Shown piece by piece: positions 32,820 through 59,297 of a stretch of DNA of 64,000 bases (positions are counted from its first letter, which is position 1; every line of letters begins with the position of its first letter). The position numbers and the translations under genes are program-made. The DNA lies in assembly GCA_013339895.1 (NCBI GenBank), contig JABACO010000001.1:13737375-13801374 (forward strand), in the 5' to 3' direction. This stretch comes from Ephydatia muelleri. Taxonomy: Eukaryota > Porifera > Demospongiae > Spongillida > Spongillidae. The notes below the pieces were generated by a model. The model saw only the letters and a list, made by a program, of their open reading frames with translations. It had not been told where the DNA came from and made no database searches.

Positions 32820-35575
32820 TCATAATGGTTTTGCTTTACTTTCATGTTTCCCTTCATTTTTTTTCCACAGGCCTATTGCAAGGCCGAGTGCAGCACCAAG
32901 AGTCCCTCCAATAGCCCCACCAGCAATAGCTCCAACTATTCCCCACGTCTGAGGTCCAGCCAATGCTAATGCTGGAACAAACATAGCTGCTACACTTACT
33001 ACAATAGTGCCAATTGCAGCGCCACCTGTTGCTCCAATGTTGGCAAATTGCATTGCAATTTCAGCAAGTGATTCACAAGTGGAGTCAACGAAGACCCGCG
33101 ACTGCTCCTCATTGAGTTGAATTCTGCGACGACGCATTGGACCTGCAAGTATTTGACCACTGGAGGGGTCTGGTAAAGCCTGGCTTCGATTCAAAATTGT
33201 ATTTTGGCTATCATCCTTGCTTAGGATGCTTGCCATTGGTGCTACATCTAGCTTTGATGTGAGTGTGTGCGTATTCGATTTTGGACTTACTGTCAATTGG
33301 CAGTTCGACGAAGAACTGTTTGATCTACAATCCTTGGAGACTGTTGCTGAAACAGCAGTATTAGGCACTTGTGCACTGACTGGTTGACAGTTGGATAATG
33401 TGCTAGATGCGTTCATCATTAAAGTTGACCTTGCATTAATATTACCTGCAGCATTGGACTCTTGCATAATAACTGAGGTTAATGTGTTGGATGATCCACA
33501 GCTTTTAGGGGGTGTGTTCACGGATGTGCAGGCATATCCTGTGTTTACAATAGCTGCACTAGGTTCTTCTCCAACAAAAAGCTTGCAGTATGAAGAAGGC
33601 ATGGTGGATTCATGGGCCTCCGAGCGAGAGGGTGTGTTAATTGGGGTAGATGTGTGGGTTGATCTTGCATTTATAACAGCTGCACTAGGCTCTTCTCCAA
33701 CAACAGGATTGCAGTAAGAAGATGTGGTAGATCCATGGTCTCTGGCGGTAGGGGGTATGTTCAACATTGGTGTGGATGTGTGGGTTGACCTTGCTTTTAC
33801 TGCAGCAACATTCGACACTTCTGAAACAACTGGTTTGCACTTGAATTTTAAACTGCAACCTCTAAAAACTTCATCTGTCATTGCTCTTGGTGTCTGAACT
33901 GAATGAGAGGCTATGCTAGTCTGCCGCACTGTAGCTGTATTGCTGGTGGGAGTGTAGCTGTTTCTTTTGTGATCTCTAGCATCCATTTCCAGCACTGCTG
34001 TAGCTGGTATAGTTGAATAGCTGTGTCTAGCATCAATTGTTGGCGTTGGTGCCCCAGCAGGCACGCTTGTGCATTTTGAATTGCACCACACTTGATCTTT
34101 AGAAGTCCTATGTGACGAAGATACTTTGGTTGAACCACTAGTTCCAACAGGTGTATTGGGCTCCAACCCTAACGCTCTCTTGTTCTTAGTATGTCTGCGG
34201 TACTTACCAACTGTGCAGTCACTGGAAGCTATTGGTGTAGCATTAGTTGAACTGGTGGCATTTGAAGCAGCTGGACTAGGTTCTGATGCTATACCCTGTT
34301 TGCATGTGGCCATAAAACCAGTTGTTGTGCCATTTCTATCAGCTGCCCCTGGTAATAATGAGTGTGATGGAATTGTACTAGGGATAGGTTCTGGCCCTTC
34401 AGCTTGCTTGCGCCTTGATCGTCTGTGACTTCTACAAGCTGTGCGCCTGCCTTGGGTTACTGGTGTGGTGGCCTGATGAGATGAACTAGTGGTATTTTCC
34501 AAAGCTGTGTTAGGGTCTTGTGATACACCTTCTTCACAGATAGATGTAGAGCTCAATGTGTTGCGATTTCTAAAAGCTGTGCATGGCACTGCTGTGGAGG
34601 TAGGGATTGAACACATATTTTTTACTGCAACAACTGGCAGGTGGGCAGAAATCGGGGTTGTCTCAGTCAAGCCATCAACACAGGCTGTAGATGTAGTGCC
34701 ATTGATTGATAAGCCAATAATATCCAAATCACTTCGTATGTCAGTTCCGTCTGGGTGGGCAGAGGAAATACTTGCCACCTCCAGCAACTGTTCAATACTT
34801 GACCTAATGCTTTCCGTGCCCACATTTGGTGATATCGCAACACTCAAATCACTGGCCTGCATAAATGCTAGTCGTGATATGCCAGGTGGCAATCTCTTCA
34901 AACATTGCACCCAAAGCTCACTTAAATAATCCATGTGTTTTTTCCCAGGGGCTACGAATATTAGTTCACGATGTTTTGCTTCCTCTCCATAGTCCCCTGC
35001 CGCTACCACCGGACTGAATATTGTCAACGCTGGAGTATTCTGAAGGGGACAGCAGTTTTTTCAGCTGTTCTTTAATTGGCTCAGCTATGTCAAGGAATGC
35101 TCTTTCGCATCTCTTGTCCCATTCAGCTGGATCTGCATATGGCTTTGATAACTGATATTGATTGGCTTTGGTGAGTACCAGAATAGCCTTGGACCAAAAT
35201 TCCATTCCAAATTTTTTTGTAATTAGCTCAATAGTCCGGTGGTAGCCATCTTGTTGTAGTCATCTCAAAACAATACAACGTCAAATGTACTTGATCGAAA
35301 ACTTCCCTGATCTGGTCCAGGTAGCTCTGGTCTTTACAGTGACCATCTTGAAGGCCAGGCGAATCGTACACCGTGACAGTAACGCCTTCAACGTCCCCAC
35401 TGGCGCGTATTATGCCCGCTGTAACCGCGCTAAGTGAGCTGAATGGGCCCGGTTGCGATTGCGATCGGCATCCGGGACCACCGGTCTTAACCACGTCTTT
35501 ACCGAGGATGGAATTCACTAGAGTTGACTTTCCTACTCCCGTCTTGCCACATACCAGAATGCACAATTCAGCCAT
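32820..35575 (-). pseudogene. AIG1/GIMAP-type GTPase, copy 4, two frameshifts
   Basis: The start and P-loop are intact (35228-35575), but the frame closes near 35230 because of a short deletion at the place corresponding to residues 115-120 of copy 3. A middle frame runs 34966-35205. An extra CTGA near 35014 shifts back, after which one long frame of 735 codons (32820-35027) reaches the normal C-terminus with the GGAIGGTLGAALGLAIGL zipper. The Ser/Thr-rich middle holds clearer repeats than copy 3, with GEEPSAA followed by INARSTHTSTPI twice. If only the two indels are real, the loss of function is recent; if they are assembly errors, it is a second full gene. Confidence 0.8.
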
Positions 35576-35806
35576 ATCTCACCATATGCCATCATAAGCA
35601 CTACATGTACTTCGAAACATCGGATCCGGAAATTGTGAAGTTGTAATGACGTACGTACAACCGTCAGCTCCACCCTCTTCTGGCTGCCGGAGGGCTGATA
35701 TGATATTCACTATCTATTTTTGCCATGTATGGTACCATACATGTATATGGTGAAAACTGATAGTGAATATCATCTCAGCCCCCACAGGAAAAAAAACGCG
35801 TGGAAT

Positions 35807-36945
35807 CAGTGTTGCCGCGGCTGACTAATTGGAACAAGTCCCGGACGGCCGGCTGACCGGATTAGACCCCTGACGGTCACGGTCACGGCCAGCAATGGCC
35901 GGCATCAATCCTTCCCGGTCACGGCCACGGCCAACCGTTAGCAGCCTATCCGACACGATCACGGCCATTTCTGACCGCTAAAACCGTCAAATCTCGAGTT
36001 TGGCGGTCACGGTCGGCGGTCAACCGTCAAGGGCTGGGAATTAATTACCTGTACAATCATGTACGCGTCATCAGTAAATAATAATGAATTTTGTTTGAAT
36101 AATAAGAACAGCTTAATTGTACCTAGGAAGGGTATTAAAGTTTAAACACAACGTAACAGCAAAACTCTTTCTAGCCGGGCAGAGTCTATTCTCCATCTTT
36201 TGCGTTCAAGTATTAGTTTAGTTCGCTCTGATGGTGTACCTGATGCTGGAATAGCCAGATACTTTAGTGCCATTTTAGAGACTGTGGGGAAATTGTGGGA
36301 ATGTGGGAAATGAGGGAAAACTAGGGGAGTTTGCAGATGGATCAGTTTTCTTCCTCCTAATTAGAATTGGGTTCTTTACGATCATCGTGTCGGCCATACA
36401 GCGCGCTATACTGTACGCGATGGTCAAATCTCTGTATTTCAAAATTCCAATCACACACGCGAAAACAGATATAGCTTCCTCTATCCCACTCTTAACAAGG
36501 GGTCTATTCAAAACACTTTATGGGATGTAGCATGTGGTTATGTAACTGGCACAGTATAATCATAATACTATGTCTGTTATAATTGCAGTTTTTTTTTTTT
36601 TTTTTTAGAGTTAAAGGGTTTTTTTCTCAATTTTGATTACATACATACATACTACATAATACATACATACATACAGACAACAGACAGACAGACAGACAGA
36701 CAGAACAGACAGAAAGACAGACAGACAGAAGACAGACAGACAGACAGACAGACAGGACAGACAGGACAGACAGCAGACAGACAGACAGACAGAAGACAGA
36801 CAGAACAGACAGACAGACAGAATACCAGACATACAGACATACAGACATACATACATACATACTACATACATACATACATACATACATACATACATACATA
36901 CATACATACATACATACATACTACATACATACATACATACATACA

Positions 36946-37033
<88 letters not shown>

Positions 37034-37520
37034 TACATACATACATACATACATACATACATACATACATACATACATACATACATACATACATACATAC
37101 ATACATACATACATACATACATACATACATACATACATACATACATACATACATACATACATACATACATACATACATACATACATACATACATTACATA
37201 CATACATTACATACATACCCTGACACACTGAGACACATTAGCTATGAAAGTTACGATGATGAAATATCCCCCTCCTGAAGGGAACATCCACATCGTAAGA
37301 GGAGGGCTCGGGCATTGGCTCGCACAAGAGTCAATTGCAGTTTAATTAAGAATTAATCAATCGTGACCGTCATATTTTTGACGGTCAGCCGCCAAATATA
37401 TATCGGCCACCGTACTTCCCGGCTCAGACGGCCAGGCATGTTGGCGGTTCACGATCACTGACGGTCAGCATAAAAATTTTGACGGCTACCGGACGGCCAC
37501 GGCTGGCCGCGGCCACACTG
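35807..37520. mobile_element. Non-autonomous hAT element with 8-bp target duplication
   Basis: It starts CAGTGTTGCCGCGGC and ends with the complement of CAGTGTGGCCGCGGC. CGTGGAAT is exactly duplicated on both sides (35799-35806, 37521-37528). Both ends carry subterminal repeats of GGCCGT/ACGGTCA words on each strand, a typical place for transposase binding. Length is 1714 bp, a third of which is the tetranucleotide array at 36640-37220. No transposase frame was found. Confidence 0.85.
36640..37220. repeat. Compound tetranucleotide array (CATA, CAGA, CACG, CA)
   Basis: Blocks follow in the order CATA, CAGA, CATA, CACG, CA and CATA; the last CATA block alone exceeds 170 bp. Cys/Val/Tyr/Met-rich open frames across it are artefacts. 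Confidence 0.95.
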
Positions 37521-37591
37521 CGTGGAATCACTTTGGGATTTAAAATCCTTTATAATATCAAAACTTTGATTCGACCCATTTTTTTCCTGTG

Positions 37592-39222
37592 CCCCCTTTG
37601 TCTACGGCATGCTGAGCTCGAGGTCGTTACGCCATAGCATCGACCAGGTAATCTGTTTGTTGAAGCCAGGCCATATTGAACTGTCCTGCTTCAAATGTTT
37701 ACGATCTGTGTAAACTGTTGCATGCATGGTGGTACGAGACTACTAATAAATGAACGATCCTCCTGTCATATACGCTGTGAATTACTTACCAATATCATTT
37801 TACAGAAAACCTAATTGTTTTACTAAGACACTTGCCCCTCCTATGACGCGTGATCTGGAATCACGTAACTAGAGGGATTGGAAACGAGCCCAATTAACAT
37901 GGACGTTGCTACACTGTACGTGTATTATACACATGAGTTCGAATTCCCTCTCGAGCTCAGTAAGATTATTATTTCTCCACGCATAGAATGAAGTAGTCAG
38001 CAGTACTACACTCAGTCATCTTTCTTAAATAGCCTTGTACTGCTGTAGTTCTTTATCTCTGGTTTTGTCTTGTCATACTTGTCAGCACACGAGTGTGGAC
38101 ACAAATCGAAACAATATGGTGTCGAAAGTGGGATATTAAAAATGCATGGAGTGTCTAAAACCGACGAATGAAATGTATTTTTCCACAACGGACGGCGAGC
38201 AAAGAAATGTCATCAGCAATCTGTAAATAGAGCTGTTTATTCACCTAAGCATGGCCGCATGCAGATAATGATCAGTGCAGTGCCATAATCAGACATGAAT
38301 GGATGAACTTGCGCGGTTAATTTGGAACCTTACATGTATTACCAACATTCCAGCTATGACTGCAACAGATAGAGGATGGAACAAAGAATGATAGTACTTG
38401 TATCTTGAAAGAATGTCATTGATGGTTGACCAGACGTCCAACCGCAGACACCAGATTAGGTGTGTGACCATACTGGAACTTTCTTGATAAGCTATTAGAA
38501 GCAGAAAGGAGAGAGGCTCATCATATCGCCATACCTGCAAAAAAGCACCCTGCATAGAATTCACATGAACCACTAGCTACACTGGCATCACCAAGTGCAC
38601 TCAACAAGCCAGACTGAAAAGGGGTGTTTTGGCCTCATAAACATGGAGAATGTCAGACATACTAGGATTCAAACCCAAAGGAACCAATGGTGCATGGAGA
38701 GATCCCCATGGTTGGGACCACAGATGTGTTCCAGATGATTTTGATTACCTACTATTGTTGGTATCAAGTATTAATTAACTTTTATTTTGAACTGTAAGTG
38801 CATCTTTTAACCACAATAATGGTAATCCAATCTCTTGCAGCTAGCCCATGCTGTTGCAATTTATGTAGCACAGTGTGCATAATTTAAAGTTGTTTCATAG
38901 AGAAATAGGATTCCTTGTAATATTTCAATCAACACCCATATATTCAAGATTCAAAAACAGTTATAAGTAGTTTTTATTATAATTAGATCATTCATACATG
39001 TACCTGTGTCTTCCAATAAGTTTAGTAATGAAATATGTGCTTGATTACTCCATCATGAATGAATTACAATGCACCCCCATTACTAAATGTAATTATTGGA
39101 GTCCGCAGATAATGTGCTTTAACCAACGTATAATATTTTGGATTTAATTTCAAGTTCATTAATAGTTGATAACAACTGGACTACTACATTGAGTTTTGCA
39201 GGCTACCAGACACTTCAAGCAG
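37592..39222. repeat. 5' flank of duplicated AIG1 unit 4, continued
   Basis: This resumes the unit flank after the nested insertions and matches 12290-16301 (without its insert) and 29405-31618. It includes the 95-codon minus-strand frame at 38289-38573 that corresponds to 30638-30955. Confidence 0.75.
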
Positions 39223-39224
39223 TT

Positions 39225-39765
39225 TGCTGATAGAAGTCCATTTTTGTCAGACATGAGATACCCAAGTCAGTGTGATACAACAATGGCCCACAATTGCTTC
39301 TGAATTGGGTCTCATCCACATCACCTATGAACAGGCGACCACCCTGGTAAAGTCAGTGTAGAATGAAGTTAAAGCTGACAGACAAGACTCATACCCGAGT
39401 CTACTGGAGCTGAAAAATACTAGTGTAGTTAATATAGGCTACCCAGCACAACTGTTTATCAACTAGCGATTGCATACCTTACTCCAGTTAGAGTAAAGAG
39501 ACTACATTGACAGTTGACCTCAAAGCAGGAGTGAGGTTATGGCTTAGAGAAAACAGATGCACTACTACGATGAAGGGTCAGAGCCATTGCCACCTCTGCA
39601 GAAAGGTGACAGTGCGTGGATGCAGGTCCAGGGCAAGTGGGAACCTGTCACAGTGATGGACACAGCATCATATCACATCAAATCAGCTGCTGGCAAGGTC
39701 CAGGCTACATCTCCAACTGTTGGAATTAGGTTTGGAGCCATGAGATACAAACTTGTGGAGTAAAA
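39225..39765 (+). pseudogene. Gypsy-type integrase C-terminal fragment (unit 4)
   Basis: Better preserved than the unit-3 copy. The frame 39557-39763 reads HYYDEGSEPLPPLQKGDS and then a GKWEPVTV core and stops soon after. Upstream, in other frames, the SYPSLLELKNT and RLHTLLP-like blocks occur. It is the end of an integrase without the rest of the element. It forms the right limit of the duplicated unit. Confidence 0.72.
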
Positions 39766-41545
39766 AAAGGCAAATTGATAATCACATGCCTATAGAGGCA
39801 ACAACCATCAGCAATGGACGAAACTCCCATAGATCAAGCGACTCAGGAAAGTGATGGACCTACACAACCGTACCGTTAAGGTCGTGACAAAGTGACTTCG
39901 TAGCTCATTGACAAAGGGGGGTCGCAATATATCACATGGATATCTGACGATTACAGACTGCTGTTTGTGTCTAGGTTTGTTTGGTAGTGAAGTAATTTTA
40001 ATTGCATATCACGTCTACATGCAGATTAATTACAAATAAATTAGCTCATCATAATAATCACCGTCAAAGTGAACATCACCTTCCTAGAAGAATCACTGGA
40101 AGTAATGATGGCTTTGGATAAATTTTGTTCAATAAAACAAAATAGCAACATCACTGCAGACAAACATATGCAACATGTACTCCAGCATCTTGAGAACTGA
40201 TGTGTATGCGTGTGCGTCTCGAAAGGTCACGAGTCCAGTTTGGATACATCTTCATAGGGAACACCTTCCACAAGTCTTCCTCTGGTTGGACCCTGTGTCA
40301 ATTAAGTGTATCACAACACACCCCAAGCAGCTCATCCATCATAGTCCCCTTCCCCCATGCCTGATCCGCATAATCATTCCAAGTTAAAGTTAAACGATGT
40401 TCAAAGTACAGTGTACATAAATAAAAATGCGTGCATTGTTATTACACTACTTAACTATTATTAATCAATTAGACACAACATAAAATGATACATTCACTAA
40501 ATGATTGAATAACCAGTTTTAGTATATTTCAATCAGTTAATACATTAAAACCAACCATTCAAGATTCAGTGACTGCCCACATTCTATCCAATATGGAAAA
40601 CACTTTAGCCACTTGGGTACAACTGTAACCTAAAATTAATTAACGAATTCAACTGCAGAGTTATTGATGGTCAAATATTTGATTTTCAGGCACTTGATAT
40701 TTCAAACAGCTAATCGAAATTCGTACAAACCTTTTTGACAACTACCAGTTCATTATTGAGCTCAGTTAATTATCAGGGGCCACCCTCTTCTTTCAATGTT
40801 GCTTAATGGTTGTTATGAATATGTGTACATGTATGTACATTTTATGGTTTATTACCTATTACGTATAACCAATCAATCAAATCAACAATAACTAATCTGA
40901 TTTTAGCGGGACTGATACTTTGTTTTTCATGCTGTGTCTAAATGCTATAGGCCGAAAAACAGAAATACATGTACATCAATGTGATTTATGTGATTGTAGG
41001 TTTCCTCATTAGTAAATACATGTATTTCTATTTTAGTGCTGCCACCCATCCACCTGGGCACTGAAGGTTTCTATCCTCTGCCAGAGTGGTATGCAAAACC
41101 AACAGCTAATCGTTTTGTGGGCACATTCTGCACATGGCTTGTTTTTACCATGTCCTTCATCAATAGTTCCCAATGATATACACTTGAAGTTTGCATCTAC
41201 ATGTACATGTATGTGATACACCTTCTCTCTGCAGATGAAATAAGCTATCCACCAAAATTCCCTATTCAGCATTACATAATCAAGCCTCTGAGTCATCACC
41301 ACTATTGGTGCACATGTGGTCTTAAAGCCTTCAAATGTGCAAATTGGTGAGCCCCCCCTCCCCCGTCTGAGGATCCAAATATATTCATATCAATAAAGAA
41401 GTCATTAACACTTAAAATGTACAGTACTGTGGCACACAGATCCTAGATTGAGTGCAGGAGAGACATGCATGTGCAACATTCCCACTATCGAATACCTCGT
41501 CGTTCTACATGTACAGTACCACTCCTTTGCTGTATTAATCATCCC
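39766..41545. other. Intergenic, no recognisable gene
   Basis: AT-rich DNA downstream of the KIN17 stop codon on that gene's strand; the KIN17 3' UTR should begin at 41545. Several TACATGTACATGTA-like words occur. Nothing else was supportable. Confidence 0.5.
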
Positions 41546-55848
<14,303 letters not shown>

Positions 55849-56459
55849 TGTCGTCTACTGTCCGAACAATTTTAGATCTCGAACGTTCTTGGTGGTAAGC
55901 TCTAATTAAAGCACAGTTACTAACAAATGTCGGGTGCCCAGTCTACGTGAATTAAATTATGCTGATCGCCAATTTTTCCTAAACTGTTTGGCACTGACGA
56001 AGAACAGAGTTTCCTTCCTTAAATTTATTGTGAATGAGTATAATTATATGCAAACTGCAGCCCAATTAACACAACTGCAGCACCTGTATAAGCCACGTGC
56101 TGGTTCACAGAGTACAGTCTCGTACCCAGACTCACTATGCATGCGAGTTGGTCTGGTACCAGGAGTCAACTTGCTATGAATATTAATGTAACTTGACACT
56201 AATAGCAAATTTCGGGCTCTGGCACATAAACAGGTCCCGATGGGCCCCGATTATTTGCCGTACATGTACATTAAGTGCACAGGCGTCTCGCAGCGCCTCC
56301 CTCCTGACCCTTGCTAAACATTGTTCAAACCTCGCCCACTGTATGCACAACACTATGCACAGTCAACTTGCATTCATACAGAGAGACCTTCCGCAAAACG
56401 CGAAGGTCGGGCTACGCCCAACTACACGTTTCTTTGCTGTGAGAGACTTGTTTGGGTGC
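55849..56459. other. Region upstream of KIN17, no recognisable gene
   Basis: The KIN17 5' UTR and promoter should lie here, reading leftwards. A word pair TCGTACCCAGACTC and TGGTCTGGTACCA near 56113-56162 looks like a transposon end, but a partner was not found. The 81-codon plus frame at 55934 shows no known motif. Confidence 0.45.
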
Positions 56460-57765
56460 GCGTATACGGATGAAAAGGAGGCAAGTTCTATTGCATGAAT
56501 CGTGGTCCGTTCCAAAGAAAGATAAGAGCTCTGTTGGAGTTGTAACGGGTGATTCAGGTACCGCCGGAGCTGTGGGGCAAACGTCACAATGTGCAGTTTC
56601 GAATTGTGGGAACGAATTCGAAGAGAGTAGTTCTGTAAGTTGTCGTGCAGTACCCTTGAAAACAACCAGAGAGAGTTGACATCAACGTCAAACGAATCTG
56701 TAATCGTTGCAAACACGGCTAGTTATTCGGACAAAGGTGGTGAAAACAGCGAAGTAGGCAGAATGCCAGTTGACTGTACTGCAACAGATGCATGAAGGTC
56801 AATTGGACTGTACTTGCATTTGCTGTAGCAATGAAATGGAGGTCTATCAACCGATATCTAGAAAAGGTAGGCGGCATTATGTGCTATCCTGGTAACGTTT
56901 GGATAACATTGTGTTATCACCGCTTATACTGCCGATACGCGCTGAAACATAATATGTTTTCGCGTGTGGAGTTAATTAAACCCGATACTTCCAAAGTACT
57001 TCAGGCTACAGACATCACAATGCAAGAGGCTGTCAGCGCTGGTAACACAATTATATTTTATAAACGCCAGAGACAAGATGAAGCGTTTATTACTTTTTTT
57101 GATCGTGTTGAGCAGGATTCGCGGTAGTTGAATATTGGTTTGCCAGTTCTGCCAAGATATCGAAAGCCTCCACAGAGATTTGGTGGGGATACTCAGCATG
57201 AATTTATGCAGCCTCGTGAGAATTTTCGACAAAAGTATTTTGAAGCCTGCGACATATTGATTGGAGAACTTAGTGACCGTTTTGAACAAGAGGATGTGAA
57301 TGAAGCCTGTTCATCTAAGTCAGCTTGCGGAGAAACATGTACCTCTGAGTTAAAATCATTTTCAGAATCAGTCTTTCAGGCCGATTTTTTTAATTCCACA
57401 ACTGGAAAAGCAACTTTCTACGTGTGGAGCTACCAGACGTAAAACGGGTCACGAACATTCGCACAATATGCACAGCAATGGAAGCTCATGCAAATCGAAG
57501 TATGCTTTCTGAAGTACAAAAACTTTTGCGGCTAATTTTAACCATTCCAGTAACATCGAGTACGTCAGAAAGAAGCTTTTCGACGATGAGACGGCCGTTG
57601 ATCTATTTGAGATCGTCCATGACAGAAAGAAGATAACTGCTTCATCTTGCATGTGCATATAGAGCTAGCAGAATGCATTAATCTGAAGGAAGTAGCCAAG
57701 GAATTTATATCACGAAATGATCAACGAGTTCACTACTCCATCGTCTTAATTGCACATCCCATGTT
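56460..57765 (+). pseudogene. hAT/ZMYM1-type transposase relic
   Basis: Broken plus-strand frames follow the order of TTF-zinc-finger hAT transposases. There is a polar Ser-rich start (56476-56680), a degraded zinc-finger block near 56800 (CICCSNEMEVYQPI), and a PVLPRYRKPPQRFGG segment near 57140. QKYFEACDILIGELSDRFEQ follows near 57230. The dimerisation domain at 57424-57636 contains TSSTSERSFSTMRR, and a KEVAKEFISRND tail follows near 57690. Stop codons at 57127 and 57440 and several shifts show it is dead. No terminal repeats were located. It belongs to the same broad family as the relic at 43166-44985 but is clearly a different lineage. Confidence 0.75.
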
Positions 57766-58259
57766 GTGTACGCGTGTAATACCTTCGCGGGGGGTCGTTA
57801 CAATAGTGCTATTATTAAATCCCCATGAGGAAAGATTATGATACCGTAAGATTCGGCTTTTATTGAACGTACATGCTGAATTCATTTTAACTATTTTACA
57901 CAGGGATGGCTCGGCATAGTCAGCACTCCCTATAATATGCAGAGTAAAGAGCACATCTATGTCCAGCTGTGCTACCGTATATGGTAGTGCTATAAATATC
58001 TTATCCTTGTATTTATTGCCTGAGTAAGCATAGGAGTAACAGGTGAGAGATGCATGCCGTCAATGAAAATGTATTGCGATCCTGAGTGATGAAATCTAAG
58101 GTTTTGCTGTATGCTATAAATTAGCTGGTGACGTTGTTGACCATATTGATGAGAAACTGTATGCGCGATGAGTGGCGGAGCGACATTATGCGTGACGCAC
58201 GCGTCGGCCGACAGTTGTGATTTGTCTGAGACGGTAGAAATTGCATGCGTTGACCACGC

Positions 58260-58468
<209 letters not shown>

Positions 58469-58475
58469 GGCGCTG

Positions 58476-59249
58476 CAGGCTGCCAACCTCCCGGCTAAAT
58501 CTCAACAACGAAGTCCAAAGGTTTTTTATGCGTGCGCGCAACGGTATTAGTCGTATACTCGTCGTTATTAGTCAAACTATTATTGCATTTATGGCAGCGT
58601 GTCCATGTCTTCATCCAATTCTGAATTAAGAGAGTGTGAACAAGAAGCCTTCAAAAAAAGCGCATGATCAAGTGCAACTACAAGAGTAAATGTTCAGAGG
58701 AGTAGACAAAACCTGGCCCTTCATCATGCATGGGCATGCAATATCCATTCATTTTCATGCGCCGTATGTTAGAAGAGTGTCCTCCATGTCAATAACGGAA
58801 TGTGTGATACGAAAGATCACATTAGCACTAAAATGCACTAGCAAAAGAAGCCCTGTCTCAGCCAAAGCTTTAATTTCCATCAGTTGATCCACTTACACAG
58901 AAGGTAAGATTCTATATAATAACTACTGTATATATATACCTAATAATGCGTATTTCATAAAACTGAACAAAACGCCCTTTCGAAACTGCAATGGAATCCT
59001 GTCATCAATTGTTCAAGTTATACACTAGTAAACAGACTTGTCAATTAAACATCTGCATGGGAACCTTCCATTGAACTGTTGAAATCTGCAAAGAAAGCAC
59101 AAAACAAAAAAAAAACATAGCTAGTTCGCTTATTTTTGCATACTATTACAGTAGTTCAGTGGTGGTAGCTATAAATGCTAACAGAATGTGTCCTCAATTT
59201 ACGGACCCTTTTATAAAACTCAAGGGGGTTTTTTTAGGTTGGCAGCCTG
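58476..59249. mobile_element. Candidate hAT-type MITE between two CA repeats
   Basis: CAGGCTGCCAACCT at the left end is exactly matched by its complement AGGTTGGCAGCCTG at the right end (59236-59249). A CA array lies outside each end. No clean target duplication was seen, perhaps because it falls in CA repeats. The interior lacks a transposase frame. Confidence 0.6.
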
Positions 59250-59256
59250 ACACACA

Positions 59257-59297
<41 letters not shown>

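Larger units (their letters stand above)
35783..37591. mobile_element. Small inverted-repeat MITE (87 bp net) split by a hAT element
   Basis: The ends CACAGGAAAAAAA and TTTTTTTCCTGTG are inverted repeats that are absent at the same place in units 2 and 3, where a run of six C bases is uninterrupted. Without the inner element and one 8-bp duplication, the MITE would be 87 bp. Its own target duplication lies in the C run and cannot be sized. Confidence 0.75.

Noticed and set aside
36611..37228. 205-codon Cys/Val/Tyr/Met-rich frame
   Set aside because: It is a translation of the CATA/CAGA/CACG array inside a hAT element.
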